Source: Ignavibacteriales bacterium (lineage in GTDB: Bacteria; Bacteroidota; Ignavibacteria; UBA10030; SZUA-254). Taken from it: a DNA stretch of 64,000 nt. A program made the position numbers and the translations under genes. The stretch is from positions 460,408 to 524,407 of the forward strand of contig JACRMQ010000007.1 in assembly GCA_016214905.1 (NCBI GenBank), read 5' to 3'. The notes beneath the pieces were generated by a model, which ran no database searches, was not told where the DNA came from, and was given only the letters and a program-made list of their open reading frames with translations. Of this stretch, positions 1 through 8,643 are shown one piece after another. Each line of letters begins with the position of its first letter. The stretch's first letter is position 1.

Positions 1-1
1 T

Positions 2-607
2 AGATTAAATCGTTCCTGGATTTCCGAAGGAAAAAAGAATTTAACATTTTCAGTCATCATCCGAGCGCAGATTTCTCCGGAGAAAATCGGGGTGATTTCG
101 ATATATGCCGGACTATCGGTGATGGAAACATTAAAACAACTTGCAATTCTTCAACCCGATTGCAAGTGGCCCAACGATGTCTATCTTTGTGGCAAGAAAG
201 TTTGTGGAATATTATCGGAATCAGTTTTCGAAAATAATCGTTTAGCTGGTATTGTAATCGGGATAGGATTGAATATCAACCAAATTCATTTTCAGGATGA
301 AATAAAAGATAAAGCAACATCACTTTCAGTAGTACTCGGAGAAGATCAAAATCGGTTTGAGGTTTTAGGTCGACTCCTTGATCGCCTGGAAAATAATTAT
401 GAATTAATCAAATCCGGCAAATTAAAATATATTTTAGAAAAGTTTGAAAATCATTCGTCGATGTTTAGCAGGGAAGTAAAAATAAATCAGAATGGGCAAA
501 TATTGCATGGGATTGCAAGCAGGCTGGATGACGATGGTGGACTTATTGTTAAAACCACAAACAGCGAGATAAAAGTTATCGCAGGAGATGTATCTATATG
601 CTATTAG
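2..607 (+). CDS. birA: biotin--[acetyl-CoA-carboxylase] ligase, 5' end outside the window
   Basis: Attaches biotin to the biotin-carrier subunit of acetyl-CoA carboxylase. The frame is open from the first full codon of the window, so the gene starts upstream; an internal GTG at 92 is not the real start. The visible part opens inside the biotin/ATP-binding region (RSWIS...NLTFSVI, matching the family's RSW..P.GKNL.FS pattern), continues through KWPNDVYL and KVCGILSES, and ends in the small C-terminal domain. The N-terminal part of the catalytic domain, and any DNA-binding domain, lie off the window, so regulatory ability cannot be judged. The last 10 bases overlap coaX, indicating co-translation. 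Confidence 0.93.
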   Translation, partial: RLNRSWISEGKKNLTFSVIIRAQISPEKIGVISIYAGLSVMETLKQLAILQPDCKWPNDVYLCGKKVCGILSESVFENNRLAGIVIGIGLNINQIHFQDEIKDKATSLSVVLGEDQNRFEVLGRLLDRLENNYELIKSGKLKYILEKFENHSSMFSREVKINQNGQILHGIASRLDDDGGLIVKTTNSEIKVIAGDVSICY

Positions 608-1377
608 CGATTGATATCGGCAACACAAACGCGGTGTTCGGTATTTTTCAAAAAGGGAAATTAATACTGAGCCGACGCATTTCGAGCAGTGTTTCAAGAA
701 CCGAAGATGAATTATATATCTTGTTGAAGCAATTTTGTGAGCAAATAAAAACATCTCCCGAGACGTTGCAAGGCGCGGTTATAAGTTCTGTGGTGCCGGA
801 ACTGACCGAGTTAGTAAATAAGATGTTGAAAAATTATCTCAAACTTGAGCCGTTGATAATATCCGGAATGATTGATGCGGGAATTAATATTCCGTATAGT
901 GATCCATCGAAATTAGGTGCCGACAGAATTTGTGCTGTTGTGGCAGCGCAGAAAAAATTTGGCGGTCCGGCAATTGTAGTAGATTTTGGTACAGCTACGA
1001 CATACGACGTCATAACAAGCAAAGGAGAATATTTAGGTGGAGTTATTGCACCCGGTGTAGAAACAATGGCCGCAAATCTTTTTAAAAGAACGTCTAAATT
1101 ACCGAGGATTGATTTGCGATTTCCGGATGAAATTATTGCCAAGGATACCGCTACCGCAATTCGGTCGGGTGTTATGTACGGAGCAGTAGATTCGTTCGAA
1201 GGAATGGTGAGGAGGTTGCGGAGAGCGGCAGGGAAATATGCCACCGTCGTTGCAACAGGAGGTTATGCGACAATCATCGCTGAAGTAACGAATGAAATTA
1301 AATATATGGAGCCGAACCTTGTACTTGAAGGAGCCAGAATGATTTTTGAAAGGATAGCTAAAAAACCGAAGAAATAA
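598..1377 (+). CDS. coaX: type III pantothenate kinase
   Basis: Phosphorylates pantothenate with ATP, the first step of coenzyme A synthesis. The 259-residue length is normal for the family. The N-terminal phosphate-binding motif DIGNTN (about residues 6-11), the GADR motif at 107-110 and the DFGTATT motif starting near residue 129 are all present, followed by GGVIAPG. This is an ASKHA-fold kinase unrelated to E. coli CoaA. The ATG overlaps the end of birA by 10 bases; a birA-coaX pair is frequent in bacteria. The 186-base gap downstream ends the operon. Confidence 0.96.
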   Translation: MLLAIDIGNTNAVFGIFQKGKLILSRRISSSVSRTEDELYILLKQFCEQIKTSPETLQGAVISSVVPELTELVNKMLKNYLKLEPLIISGMIDAGINIPYSDPSKLGADRICAVVAAQKKFGGPAIVVDFGTATTYDVITSKGEYLGGVIAPGVETMAANLFKRTSKLPRIDLRFPDEIIAKDTATAIRSGVMYGAVDSFEGMVRRLRRAAGKYATVVATGGYATIIAEVTNEIKYMEPNLVLEGARMIFERIAKKPKK

Positions 1378-1529
1378 TACAAATGAATCTATATGTAAGC
1401 TGATTCGCATACTCTTACTACTCCCGGGATTTTTTTTACCCGAATTCCTATTTACATCGCCAAATCAGAGATTGAACGCGGCTTAAACTTCAAAAACCTT
1501 TCATCTTTTTAAAAATTCTCCCTTATTTC

Positions 1530-1558
1530 TTGATTCTCACGGCATGTTTTAGTATTAT
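1530..1558 (+). promoter_or_regulatory. candidate sigma70-type promoter before the prenyl synthase
   Basis: TTGATT at 1530-1535 and TATTAT at 1553-1558 are separated by exactly 17 bases. The -10 box lies only 5 bases before the ATG at 1564, which has no Shine-Dalgarno sequence. If the promoter is real the mRNA would be nearly leaderless; otherwise the match is chance in AT-rich DNA. Confidence 0.35.
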
Positions 1559-1563
1559 AAACC

Positions 1564-2562
1564 ATGAATTATAACTTGAACCATACGCAATCTCTTAAAA
1601 TATTCAACCGGTATAAATGTGATATCGAAAAACGGCTCAAGATATTTGATCAAAATAAATCTCCGTCATCGGTATACGATCCGATCAATTATGTTCTATC
1701 AATTGGTGGGAAGCGTGTTCGGGCGATCTTAACCTTGCTTGCGTGCGAAGCCGTCGGTGGCCGGGTAGCTTCGGCATTCAATGCTGCCGCGGCTATAGAA
1801 ATTCTTCATAATTTCACACTCGTGCACGATGATATAATGGATCATGCTGAATTGAGACGCGGGAAACCGACAGTCCATAAAAAATGGGACGAGAATTTTG
1901 CCATTCTCGCCGGCGACGAGATGATTGCGCAGGCATATCGTATTCTTTTGAAAACAAATTCACCAAGGATAAAATTAATTCTCAATGTTTACACAGATGC
2001 GCTCGTTAAGGTGTGCGAAGGGCAGGGTTTTGATAAGGAATTTGAAACGAAAAAAAACGTGTCGATTGAAGATTATTTTATGATGATCTCAAAAAAAACC
2101 GGGAGAGTGATCGCGGCGTCATCCGAAATAGGAGCGCTTGTTGGCGGCGGATCTTATGCCCAGGTAACCGCTTTGAGAAAATATGGTGAATATCTCGGTA
2201 AAGCTTTTCAAGTGATGGATGATCTGCTCGATATTGTTGGAAGTACTGAAGAGTTCGGGAAAAAAATTGGTGGAGATATTCGGGAAGGGAAAAAAACATT
2301 TCTGCTTTTGAAGGCAATTGAGAAATCGAAAGGCAGAGAAAAAATAATATTAAAATCAATCGTACCGGGAAATGATAAAAGTGAATTTGAGATTAAGAAA
2401 ATAAAAAATATTTATATTAATAGTGGCGCAATCGAAGCGGCAAAATCCGAAGTAAAAAATAATACTCTCAGCGCTAAACTTATGCTCTCATCATTACCCG
2501 AGAGCAAAGCTAAATCGATGCTGTTATGGTTATCGTCTCAACTGATCGATAGAACTTCGTAG
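1564..2562 (+). CDS. polyprenyl diphosphate synthase, probably short chain (GGPP-like)
   Basis: Trans-prenyltransferase that adds isopentenyl diphosphate units to an allylic primer, making precursors for quinone tails or other isoprenoids. The 332-residue protein has the first aspartate-rich motif DDIMD at 89-93 followed by RRGKPTVH, and the second, DDLLD, at about 218-222 in QVMDDLLD. The residue five places before the first motif is Phe84. In known family members an aromatic residue there shortens the product (C15-C20), whereas E. coli IspB has Ala. A geranylgeranyl-type product is therefore inferred, not shown. HPr starts one base after its stop codon, so it is probably cotranscribed with ptsH and ptsI. 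Confidence 0.9.
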   Translation: MNYNLNHTQSLKIFNRYKCDIEKRLKIFDQNKSPSSVYDPINYVLSIGGKRVRAILTLLACEAVGGRVASAFNAAAAIEILHNFTLVHDDIMDHAELRRGKPTVHKKWDENFAILAGDEMIAQAYRILLKTNSPRIKLILNVYTDALVKVCEGQGFDKEFETKKNVSIEDYFMMISKKTGRVIAASSEIGALVGGGSYAQVTALRKYGEYLGKAFQVMDDLLDIVGSTEEFGKKIGGDIREGKKTFLLLKAIEKSKGREKIILKSIVPGNDKSEFEIKKIKNIYINSGAIEAAKSEVKNNTLSAKLMLSSLPESKAKSMLLWLSSQLIDRTS

Positions 2563-2563
2563 T

Positions 2564-2827
2564 ATGGTAGAACTGGAAGTGACTATTAAAAACCGCGCCG
2601 GTATGCACACAAGGCCAGCCGCCGTACTGGTGAAAACAGCCGCAAAATTTAAATCAGATTTTTACATTTACAAAGACGGAATGGAAATCAACGGAAAAAG
2701 CATTATTGGTGTAATGACACTTGCAGCCGAACAGGGCTCGAAACTTATTCTCCGGTTTGACGGTGTCGATGAACAGGATGCTTCGAAAGAAGTTTTGGAT
2801 CTTTTCAACCGCGGCTTTGATGAGTGA
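2564..2827 (+). CDS. ptsH: HPr phosphocarrier protein
   Basis: Small phosphocarrier of the phosphoenolpyruvate:sugar phosphotransferase system, accepting phosphate from Enzyme I. The 87 residues match the normal length. The active-site histidine is His15 in RAGMHTRPAA. Ser46 sits in NGKSIIGV, the context phosphorylated by HPr kinase in bacteria that have it. It begins one base after the prenyl synthase stop and 3 bases before ptsI. No Enzyme II or HPr kinase gene is visible here, so sugar transport versus pure regulation cannot be decided from the window. Confidence 0.95.
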   Translation: MVELEVTIKNRAGMHTRPAAVLVKTAAKFKSDFYIYKDGMEINGKSIIGVMTLAAEQGSKLILRFDGVDEQDASKEVLDLFNRGFDE

Positions 2828-2830
2828 ACC

Positions 2831-4594
2831 ATGCCTGAGACACAAAATATAAAAAACGAAATTGTTCTTCGTGGTATTCCAGCTTCACACGGAATTTCAA
2901 TCGGCCCGGCTTACCTCTTTCTTAAAGATATTCCGATAGTGGAAGAAAGAATCATCAAACCCGAAGAAATCGAATTAGAGCAACGTCGGTTCAGCATATC
3001 TCTGGAAAAATCTTCCAAAGAATTGAATAAGATACTTTTATTCGCACAGGAAAAAATTGGTGAAGCTAAAGCAAAAGTATTAGATGCGCAGATTATGGTC
3101 CTCGATGATCCGGTACTGATAGGCACGATCAAAAAAAGAATCGCCTCGGAAAATCGGAACGCTGAATTTATAGTTAACGACGAAATTGGCAGATATGCGA
3201 CTCTTATGCTAAAAGCACAAGACGAATATATGCACGAACGCGCTCATGACATGGAAGATTTGAAGAACCGTATCATAAGGAATCTTCTGCAAGAGCGTTT
3301 GATATCGAAACTTGAAGGATCGATCATAGTTGTTGCGCATACGCTTACACCTGCTGATACAATGATACTAAGCCGTAATCATGTTCTCGGTTACGCAACC
3401 GATCGCGGCGGGATTACATCTCATGCAGCACTCTTTTCCCGTTCTTTGAAAATTCCCGCGATAGTTGGTTTGGGAGATGTCAGCAGGTCTGTGATGAATG
3501 GTGATACATTAATATTAGACGGTTACAGCGGCACACTCATAATCAATCCCACCGACGAGCAGATAAAGCATTATGAAAAAAAACGGGAGAGAATGAATAA
3601 GTTTGAACAACAGTTAACAGGATTAAAAGATCTGCCGGCGGAAACTATCGATGGTCATCGGGTAGAATTGTCTGCAAATATTGAATTATTGGATGAACTC
3701 GATTATGTTGTTGTTCAGGGATCTCAGGGTATTGGATTGTATAGAACCGAAAGTTTACTTCTCAACAGCGATGATTTTCCGTCGGAAGAAGAACAATATC
3801 TTGAATACAAGCAAATTGCCGATCGGGTTTATCCGCATCGTGTAATTCTCCGAACATTTGATATCGGAGGTGACAAGATTGCTCCCGCCACAGCCGACGA
3901 ATCAAATCCGTTTCTTGGTTGGCGGGGAATTCGAATCAGTTTAGACAGACCCGATATATTTCTGAATCAGCTTAGGGCTATGTTGCGCGCCAGCGTTAGG
4001 AAAAATTTATCCATCATGTTTCCCATGGTTGCAACACTTGAAGAAGTAAGGATTGCAAAGCGTTATGTCCGCAAAGCTAAGGCAGAGTTGCGCAGTCATG
4101 GTATCAAGTTTAACGATAAAACTCCTATCGGTGTGATGATTGAGGTACCATCTGCGGCGCTTATGATTTCTCAAATAGCTGCCGAGATTGATTTTATAAG
4201 CATCGGAACAAACGATTTAACTCAATACATGCTGGCAGTTGATCGCGGAAATACTCTCGTGTCGAAATTATACCGTCAATTTGATCCAAGCGTTGTTAAT
4301 ACAATCAAGCATGTGATTAACGGTGCCCATAAACGAGGCATTTGGGCGGGAATTTGCGGTGAAATGGGCGGAAATCCATTGGCTGTTCCACTATTGATTG
4401 GTCTGGGAATCGATGAGTTAAGCGTTGTGCCGGCTGTTCTGCCTGAAATAAAAAAAATTATTCGTTCTTTAGATTATTCACTGATGAAAGAACTTGCCGG
4501 ACAAGCGTTGGAAGCAAGTACAAGCGATGAAGTGGAAAGAATGATGTCAAAATTTTTCAAAAAACATTTACCGGATATTCCTTTAGATCATTAA
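2831..4594 (+). CDS. ptsI: phosphoenolpyruvate-protein phosphotransferase (Enzyme I)
   Basis: Takes phosphate from phosphoenolpyruvate and passes it to HPr. At 587 residues it is full length. In order: the HPr-binding N-terminal region, the phosphohistidine loop GGITSHAAL with the active His near residue 198, then the PEP-binding barrel with RTFDIGGDK, the catalytic arginine region LGWRGIR, GTNDLTQY and the C-terminal CGEMGGNPLAVPLL. All key residues expected for an active enzyme are visible. It lies 3 bases after ptsH. The 64 bases that follow separate it from the isomerase gene. Confidence 0.96.
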   Translation: MPETQNIKNEIVLRGIPASHGISIGPAYLFLKDIPIVEERIIKPEEIELEQRRFSISLEKSSKELNKILLFAQEKIGEAKAKVLDAQIMVLDDPVLIGTIKKRIASENRNAEFIVNDEIGRYATLMLKAQDEYMHERAHDMEDLKNRIIRNLLQERLISKLEGSIIVVAHTLTPADTMILSRNHVLGYATDRGGITSHAALFSRSLKIPAIVGLGDVSRSVMNGDTLILDGYSGTLIINPTDEQIKHYEKKRERMNKFEQQLTGLKDLPAETIDGHRVELSANIELLDELDYVVVQGSQGIGLYRTESLLLNSDDFPSEEEQYLEYKQIADRVYPHRVILRTFDIGGDKIAPATADESNPFLGWRGIRISLDRPDIFLNQLRAMLRASVRKNLSIMFPMVATLEEVRIAKRYVRKAKAELRSHGIKFNDKTPIGVMIEVPSAALMISQIAAEIDFISIGTNDLTQYMLAVDRGNTLVSKLYRQFDPSVVNTIKHVINGAHKRGIWAGICGEMGGNPLAVPLLIGLGIDELSVVPAVLPEIKKIIRSLDYSLMKELAGQALEASTSDEVERMMSKFFKKHLPDIPLDH

Positions 4595-4658
4595 TGATTT
4601 TTAAAATTGTAATCGATTAACAAATGTTTTATTTCACAAACCAAAAATAATAAAAAAT

Positions 4659-5711
4659 ATGAACGAATTAACTATTCAACGTTACGATAAATCCGACATG
4701 AACCAACTGCTTATCGATTTTCCGAAGCAGGTTGAAGACGCGGTTAAGATTGGCAATAAATTTAAACCGGCATTTAATAAATCACAGATTGATTCAGTAG
4801 TTATAACCGGCTTAGGTGGCTCGGCTATCGGTGGCGATTTACTCCGTTCAAATCTCTCGGCAGAATCAAAAATTCCGATTCATGTCAATCGTCATTATTT
4901 TATGCCGGAGTTTGTGAACGAGAAAACACTCGTTGTGGTGTCCAGCTATTCAGGCAATACGGAGGAAACAATCGCGGCACACGCCGACGCAAAAAAACGC
5001 CGGGCAAAAATACTTTGCATCAGTTCGGGCGGTCAAACATCAGCGTCGGCAGAAAAATTTAAACAACCGCTCATAATGATTCCGAAAGGATTACCACCGC
5101 GCGCCGCCCTTGGTTATTCTTTCTTCCCGACCTTGATAGCTCTTTCGAAAATGAAATTAATACGATCAAAGAATCAGGAGATAGCCGAAACGCTTTCACT
5201 GCTTCGGAAGAAATCAAAAATATTTTCATCACTCGACAGCAAAAATACGGCACTCCAACTCGCGAAGCAATTGTATATGAAACTTCCGATTATCTATTCC
5301 GCGGCAGATCGGTTCGACGTCGTGAATCTCAGATGGCGCGGACAGATAGCCGAAAACGCGAAACAGTTGGCTTTTGGACATGTTTTACCGGAAATGAATC
5401 ATAACGAGTTAGTCGGCTGGAAAGTTTTACGCCGCCTGATGGAAGAAGAAGTTGCCGTTGTTTTCCTTCGCGATAAAGACGACCATCCGCGCGTGAAATT
5501 ACGAATGGAAATTACTAAAGGCGTGATTGAGCAGTACGCGTCAAAAATTATCGAGGTTCAAAGCGAAGGTAAATCGGTTTTAGCGAGATTGTTTTCATTA
5601 ATTTATCTGGGTGATTGGACAAGTTATTATTTAGCCATCCTTAACGGAATCGATCCCACTCCGGTAAAAGTGATCGATTATTTAAAAAATGAGTTGGGAA
5701 AAATAAAATAG
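4659..5711 (+). CDS. bifunctional phosphoglucose/phosphomannose isomerase
   Basis: Interconverts glucose-6-phosphate or mannose-6-phosphate with fructose-6-phosphate. It belongs to the two-SIS-domain PGI/PMI family known from archaea and some bacteria, not to classical Pgi. The 350-residue length fits. The first SIS domain shows ITGLGGSAIGGDLL near residues 49-62 and the sugar-phosphate loop SSYSGNTEET near 95-104; the second half carries GQIAENAK and the PEMNHNELVGW segment with a conserved His. It follows ptsI in the same direction but no promoter was recognised in the 64-base gap. Its link to mannose metabolism is from family knowledge. Confidence 0.9.
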   Translation: MNELTIQRYDKSDMNQLLIDFPKQVEDAVKIGNKFKPAFNKSQIDSVVITGLGGSAIGGDLLRSNLSAESKIPIHVNRHYFMPEFVNEKTLVVVSSYSGNTEETIAAHADAKKRRAKILCISSGGQTSASAEKFKQPLIMIPKGLPPRAALGYSFFPTLIALSKMKLIRSKNQEIAETLSLLRKKSKIFSSLDSKNTALQLAKQLYMKLPIIYSAADRFDVVNLRWRGQIAENAKQLAFGHVLPEMNHNELVGWKVLRRLMEEEVAVVFLRDKDDHPRVKLRMEITKGVIEQYASKIIEVQSEGKSVLARLFSLIYLGDWTSYYLAILNGIDPTPVKVIDYLKNELGKIK

Positions 5712-5799
5712 TATGATGAAATATTTGATATCGATTTTATAATATGATCATATTATCATCCTGCATGAAACATGTAACCTGAATCATTTAATATTAAGA

Positions 5800-8643
5800 G
5801 TGTCTCGTTTTAATAAATATGCTCTGATCACAGTTCTGTTTTTTACTTCCGCCCACCCGCAATTTTCATACTTCGGCAGAAATAAAGTACAGTATACTGC
5901 GTTCGATTGGCATTTACTGAAAACCGATCACTTCGATATTTATTATTATCCAGAGATGAAAGATTTAGCCGAGCGTGGAGCATTTCTTGCCGAAGAAAGT
6001 TACAAAATTCTGCAAGAAAAATTTGTTTATAATGTTCCCTCACGCATTCCTCTCATATTTTACAGCACTCATTTACACTTTCAGCAGACAAATACGACAC
6101 AGGGGTTAATTCCAGAAGGAGTCGGAGGATTTTTTGAGTTTCTTAAAGGAAGAGTCGTGATTCCTTATACCGGCTCGATGTGGGATTTTAAACATGTAAT
6201 TCGGCACGAGCTTGTACATGTTTTTATGCACGGAAAGATCAGCCGCATATTTTCAAATCACAGAATCGCTCAAGACCGGTTGCCGCCGCTTTGGTTTGTA
6301 GAGGGATTGGCTGAATACTGGTCGATTGATTGGGACACTCAGGCAGAAATGGTTCTTCGAGACGCAACAATTTCAGGATATGTTACTCCGTTAAGTTCAA
6401 TTGAGCAGATTTACGGTTCATACTTGATGTATAAAGAAGGTCAAAGCATACTCCGCTTTATCGGTAAACATTACGGAGAAAATAAGATTCTGTTGTTATT
6501 GGAAAACTTTTGGCAGTCGAACAGTTTTCAAGATGTTTTCAAGTCGACAATCGGAGTTAACTTCGAAGAGTTCGATGAAGAATGGATATACGCGCTGAAA
6601 AAAGAATACTACCCTCTGTTGAAAAATTTCGATTCACCGAGCGGTGCAAGCGAAATTTTGGTGCAAAAAGGATTTAATACCAAACCGGTGTATTGGGAGA
6701 AAAACGAGAACCGGCAAATTTATTTTGTTGGAAATCATTCAGGTTATGCGAGCATTTACAAAATAAATATCGATAGCGCACTGGTAAATCATGAAACCAT
6801 GCCGGAACTTGTTGTGGAAGGAGAACGCTCCGAGGAATTCGAGGCATTCCATCCGTTCCAAAACAGACTGGCGATTTCTAAAAAAGGAATACTGGCTTTC
6901 GTTACAAAAAAAGGTGAGAAAGACGCTTTACATCTTTTTGATATTGTTGAAGGAAAAAGCATTAAAACATTTGTTTTTAAAGATCTCGTCGTTTTAGGAT
7001 CAGCATCTTGGTCACCCGATGGAGATAAGATTGTATTCAGCGCAATCGACATGTCCGGTTCGGATGATTTGTACATTTGGAATATCGAAACAGAATATTT
7101 GGAACGGCTAACTAATGATTTTTATGACGATCGTGATCCTGAATGGTCGCCCGATGGTTCGACCGTACTATTTGCATCAGATAGATCTGAGAACGGAGAA
7201 TCGGGAAAATACAATCTCTTCAAGTATCAATTAAACACTAACGATATTTATTATTTAACGCAGGAGAATTTTAATTTTTCATCCCCTCGATACTCATCCG
7301 ACGATAAATTTATATTGTTCACAGCAGATATAGATGGTGCTCGGAACATATGGATGATGCGCAACGACGAACAAATAGATGGTCAGAAAATGCATAAAGT
7401 TTCATCCTTCACCACGGGTGCTTTCGATCCTGCCTGGGCTGACAGTAATTTGATATTTGTGGCGTTTGAAGATTTCAACTTTCGCATCAGAATGGTTGAG
7501 AATATTTCTAACTTATATGATTCATCAAAAGAAATATCAACCGCCGAATTTAAAATTGAAAAACCATGGAGACCCCAAACAATTGGTGGCATGGCAGAAT
7601 CAAAACCGCTTAAATATGCAGAAGATTATACGCTGGATGTTGCTCAAAGTCAAATTGCCACCGATCCTGTTTTCGGAACGTGGGGCGGAGCATATTTATC
7701 AATGAGCGATTTATTGGGCAACGAACAATATAATTTTCTGGTTTACAATACAGCTCAAACTATGGATGAGCTGATGTCGAGTTTCAACATCGCCATCTCA
7801 CGTGTATCGCTTCACCGACGAACTAATCATGCATTCGGTATATACCGTTTCAGCGGGAGGAGATATGATCTCACAGATCCCGATCTGTATTTCTACGAAA
7901 AAGTTTTCGGTGGTTACTATGCCCTCAGTTATCCATTCTCAAAATTCAAACGGTTGTCTTTATCGACAAGCATCAGCCATTCAGAGAAAGATGCATATTT
8001 TGGAACAGTCTATGAAAGATATACTGAGGGCATCGATTATTCACGGCGGGCATTATTTCTTTCAAATTCAATTTCATTCACTCACGATAATTCGCTTTGG
8101 GGTCCAAGTGGTCCGCTGGACGGTAGCCGTTACAGTGCAACGCTTGCGTACACTTCCGATATTCAATATTCACACGCGAATTATTTCTCTGTGATATTGG
8201 ATTATCGGCATTATTTTAGAATCGGTAATATGTCGGCTTATGCCATGCGATACTGGTTGTTCTATAATGATGGTCAGGAGGCGCGGCGATTTTTTATGGG
8301 CGGCAGTTGGGATTTACGCGGATATCCCAGATGGTCGTTGCGGGGGAAAAAAATATGGGTAACAAGTCATGAACTTCGTTTTCCATTTCTTGATGAAGTG
8401 CGGTTGCGGTTTCCGTTCACAAATATTTCTTTTTTCGGAATTCGCGGAGCTCTCTTTTGCGATGCCGGCAACGCATGGGATAATTTTTACGGTACAACGT
8501 TGGGAAGTATTGGCGGAGGCGTAAGGATTAACCTTGGTAATTTGATTGTGCTTAGATATGATATAGGTAAACGGATTGAAAATAATTTTAAAAACTTTCA
8601 ATCGAGATTATTCTATCAATTTTTCTTCGGGTGGGATTTCTGA
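5800..8643 (+). CDS. outer-membrane fusion: gluzincin-type protease, TolB-like propeller and D15 beta-barrel
   Basis: A 947-residue envelope protein with three parts. After a signal peptide (GTG start; hydrophobic ALITVLFFTSA) comes a peptidase-MA-like domain with the zinc motif HELVH at 136-140 and a downstream glutamate in FVEGLAEYW (Glu168). Next is a TolB/WD40-like propeller, with ASWSPDGDKIVFSA near 402, EWSPDGSTVLFAS near 447 and further degenerate blades. The last 250 residues look like a D15/BamA-family barrel (GSWDLRGYPRW, LFCDAGNAW) ending in the aromatic outer-membrane signature FFGWDF. It presumably sits in the outer membrane with protease and propeller in the periplasm. It heads a three-gene operon. 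Substrate unknown. Confidence 0.85.
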   Translation: MSRFNKYALITVLFFTSAHPQFSYFGRNKVQYTAFDWHLLKTDHFDIYYYPEMKDLAERGAFLAEESYKILQEKFVYNVPSRIPLIFYSTHLHFQQTNTTQGLIPEGVGGFFEFLKGRVVIPYTGSMWDFKHVIRHELVHVFMHGKISRIFSNHRIAQDRLPPLWFVEGLAEYWSIDWDTQAEMVLRDATISGYVTPLSSIEQIYGSYLMYKEGQSILRFIGKHYGENKILLLLENFWQSNSFQDVFKSTIGVNFEEFDEEWIYALKKEYYPLLKNFDSPSGASEILVQKGFNTKPVYWEKNENRQIYFVGNHSGYASIYKINIDSALVNHETMPELVVEGERSEEFEAFHPFQNRLAISKKGILAFVTKKGEKDALHLFDIVEGKSIKTFVFKDLVVLGSASWSPDGDKIVFSAIDMSGSDDLYIWNIETEYLERLTNDFYDDRDPEWSPDGSTVLFASDRSENGESGKYNLFKYQLNTNDIYYLTQENFNFSSPRYSSDDKFILFTADIDGARNIWMMRNDEQIDGQKMHKVSSFTTGAFDPAWADSNLIFVAFEDFNFRIRMVENISNLYDSSKEISTAEFKIEKPWRPQTIGGMAESKPLKYAEDYTLDVAQSQIATDPVFGTWGGAYLSMSDLLGNEQYNFLVYNTAQTMDELMSSFNIAISRVSLHRRTNHAFGIYRFSGRRYDLTDPDLYFYEKVFGGYYALSYPFSKFKRLSLSTSISHSEKDAYFGTVYERYTEGIDYSRRALFLSNSISFTHDNSLWGPSGPLDGSRYSATLAYTSDIQYSHANYFSVILDYRHYFRIGNMSAYAMRYWLFYNDGQEARRFFMGGSWDLRGYPRWSLRGKKIWVTSHELRFPFLDEVRLRFPFTNISFFGIRGALFCDAGNAWDNFYGTTLGSIGGGVRINLGNLIVLRYDIGKRIENNFKNFQSRLFYQFFFGWDF

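Noticed and set aside
1425-1446. Possible terminator after coaX (CGGG-T8-CCCG)
   Set aside because: The stem is only 4 base pairs and the T-run forms the loop, not the tail.
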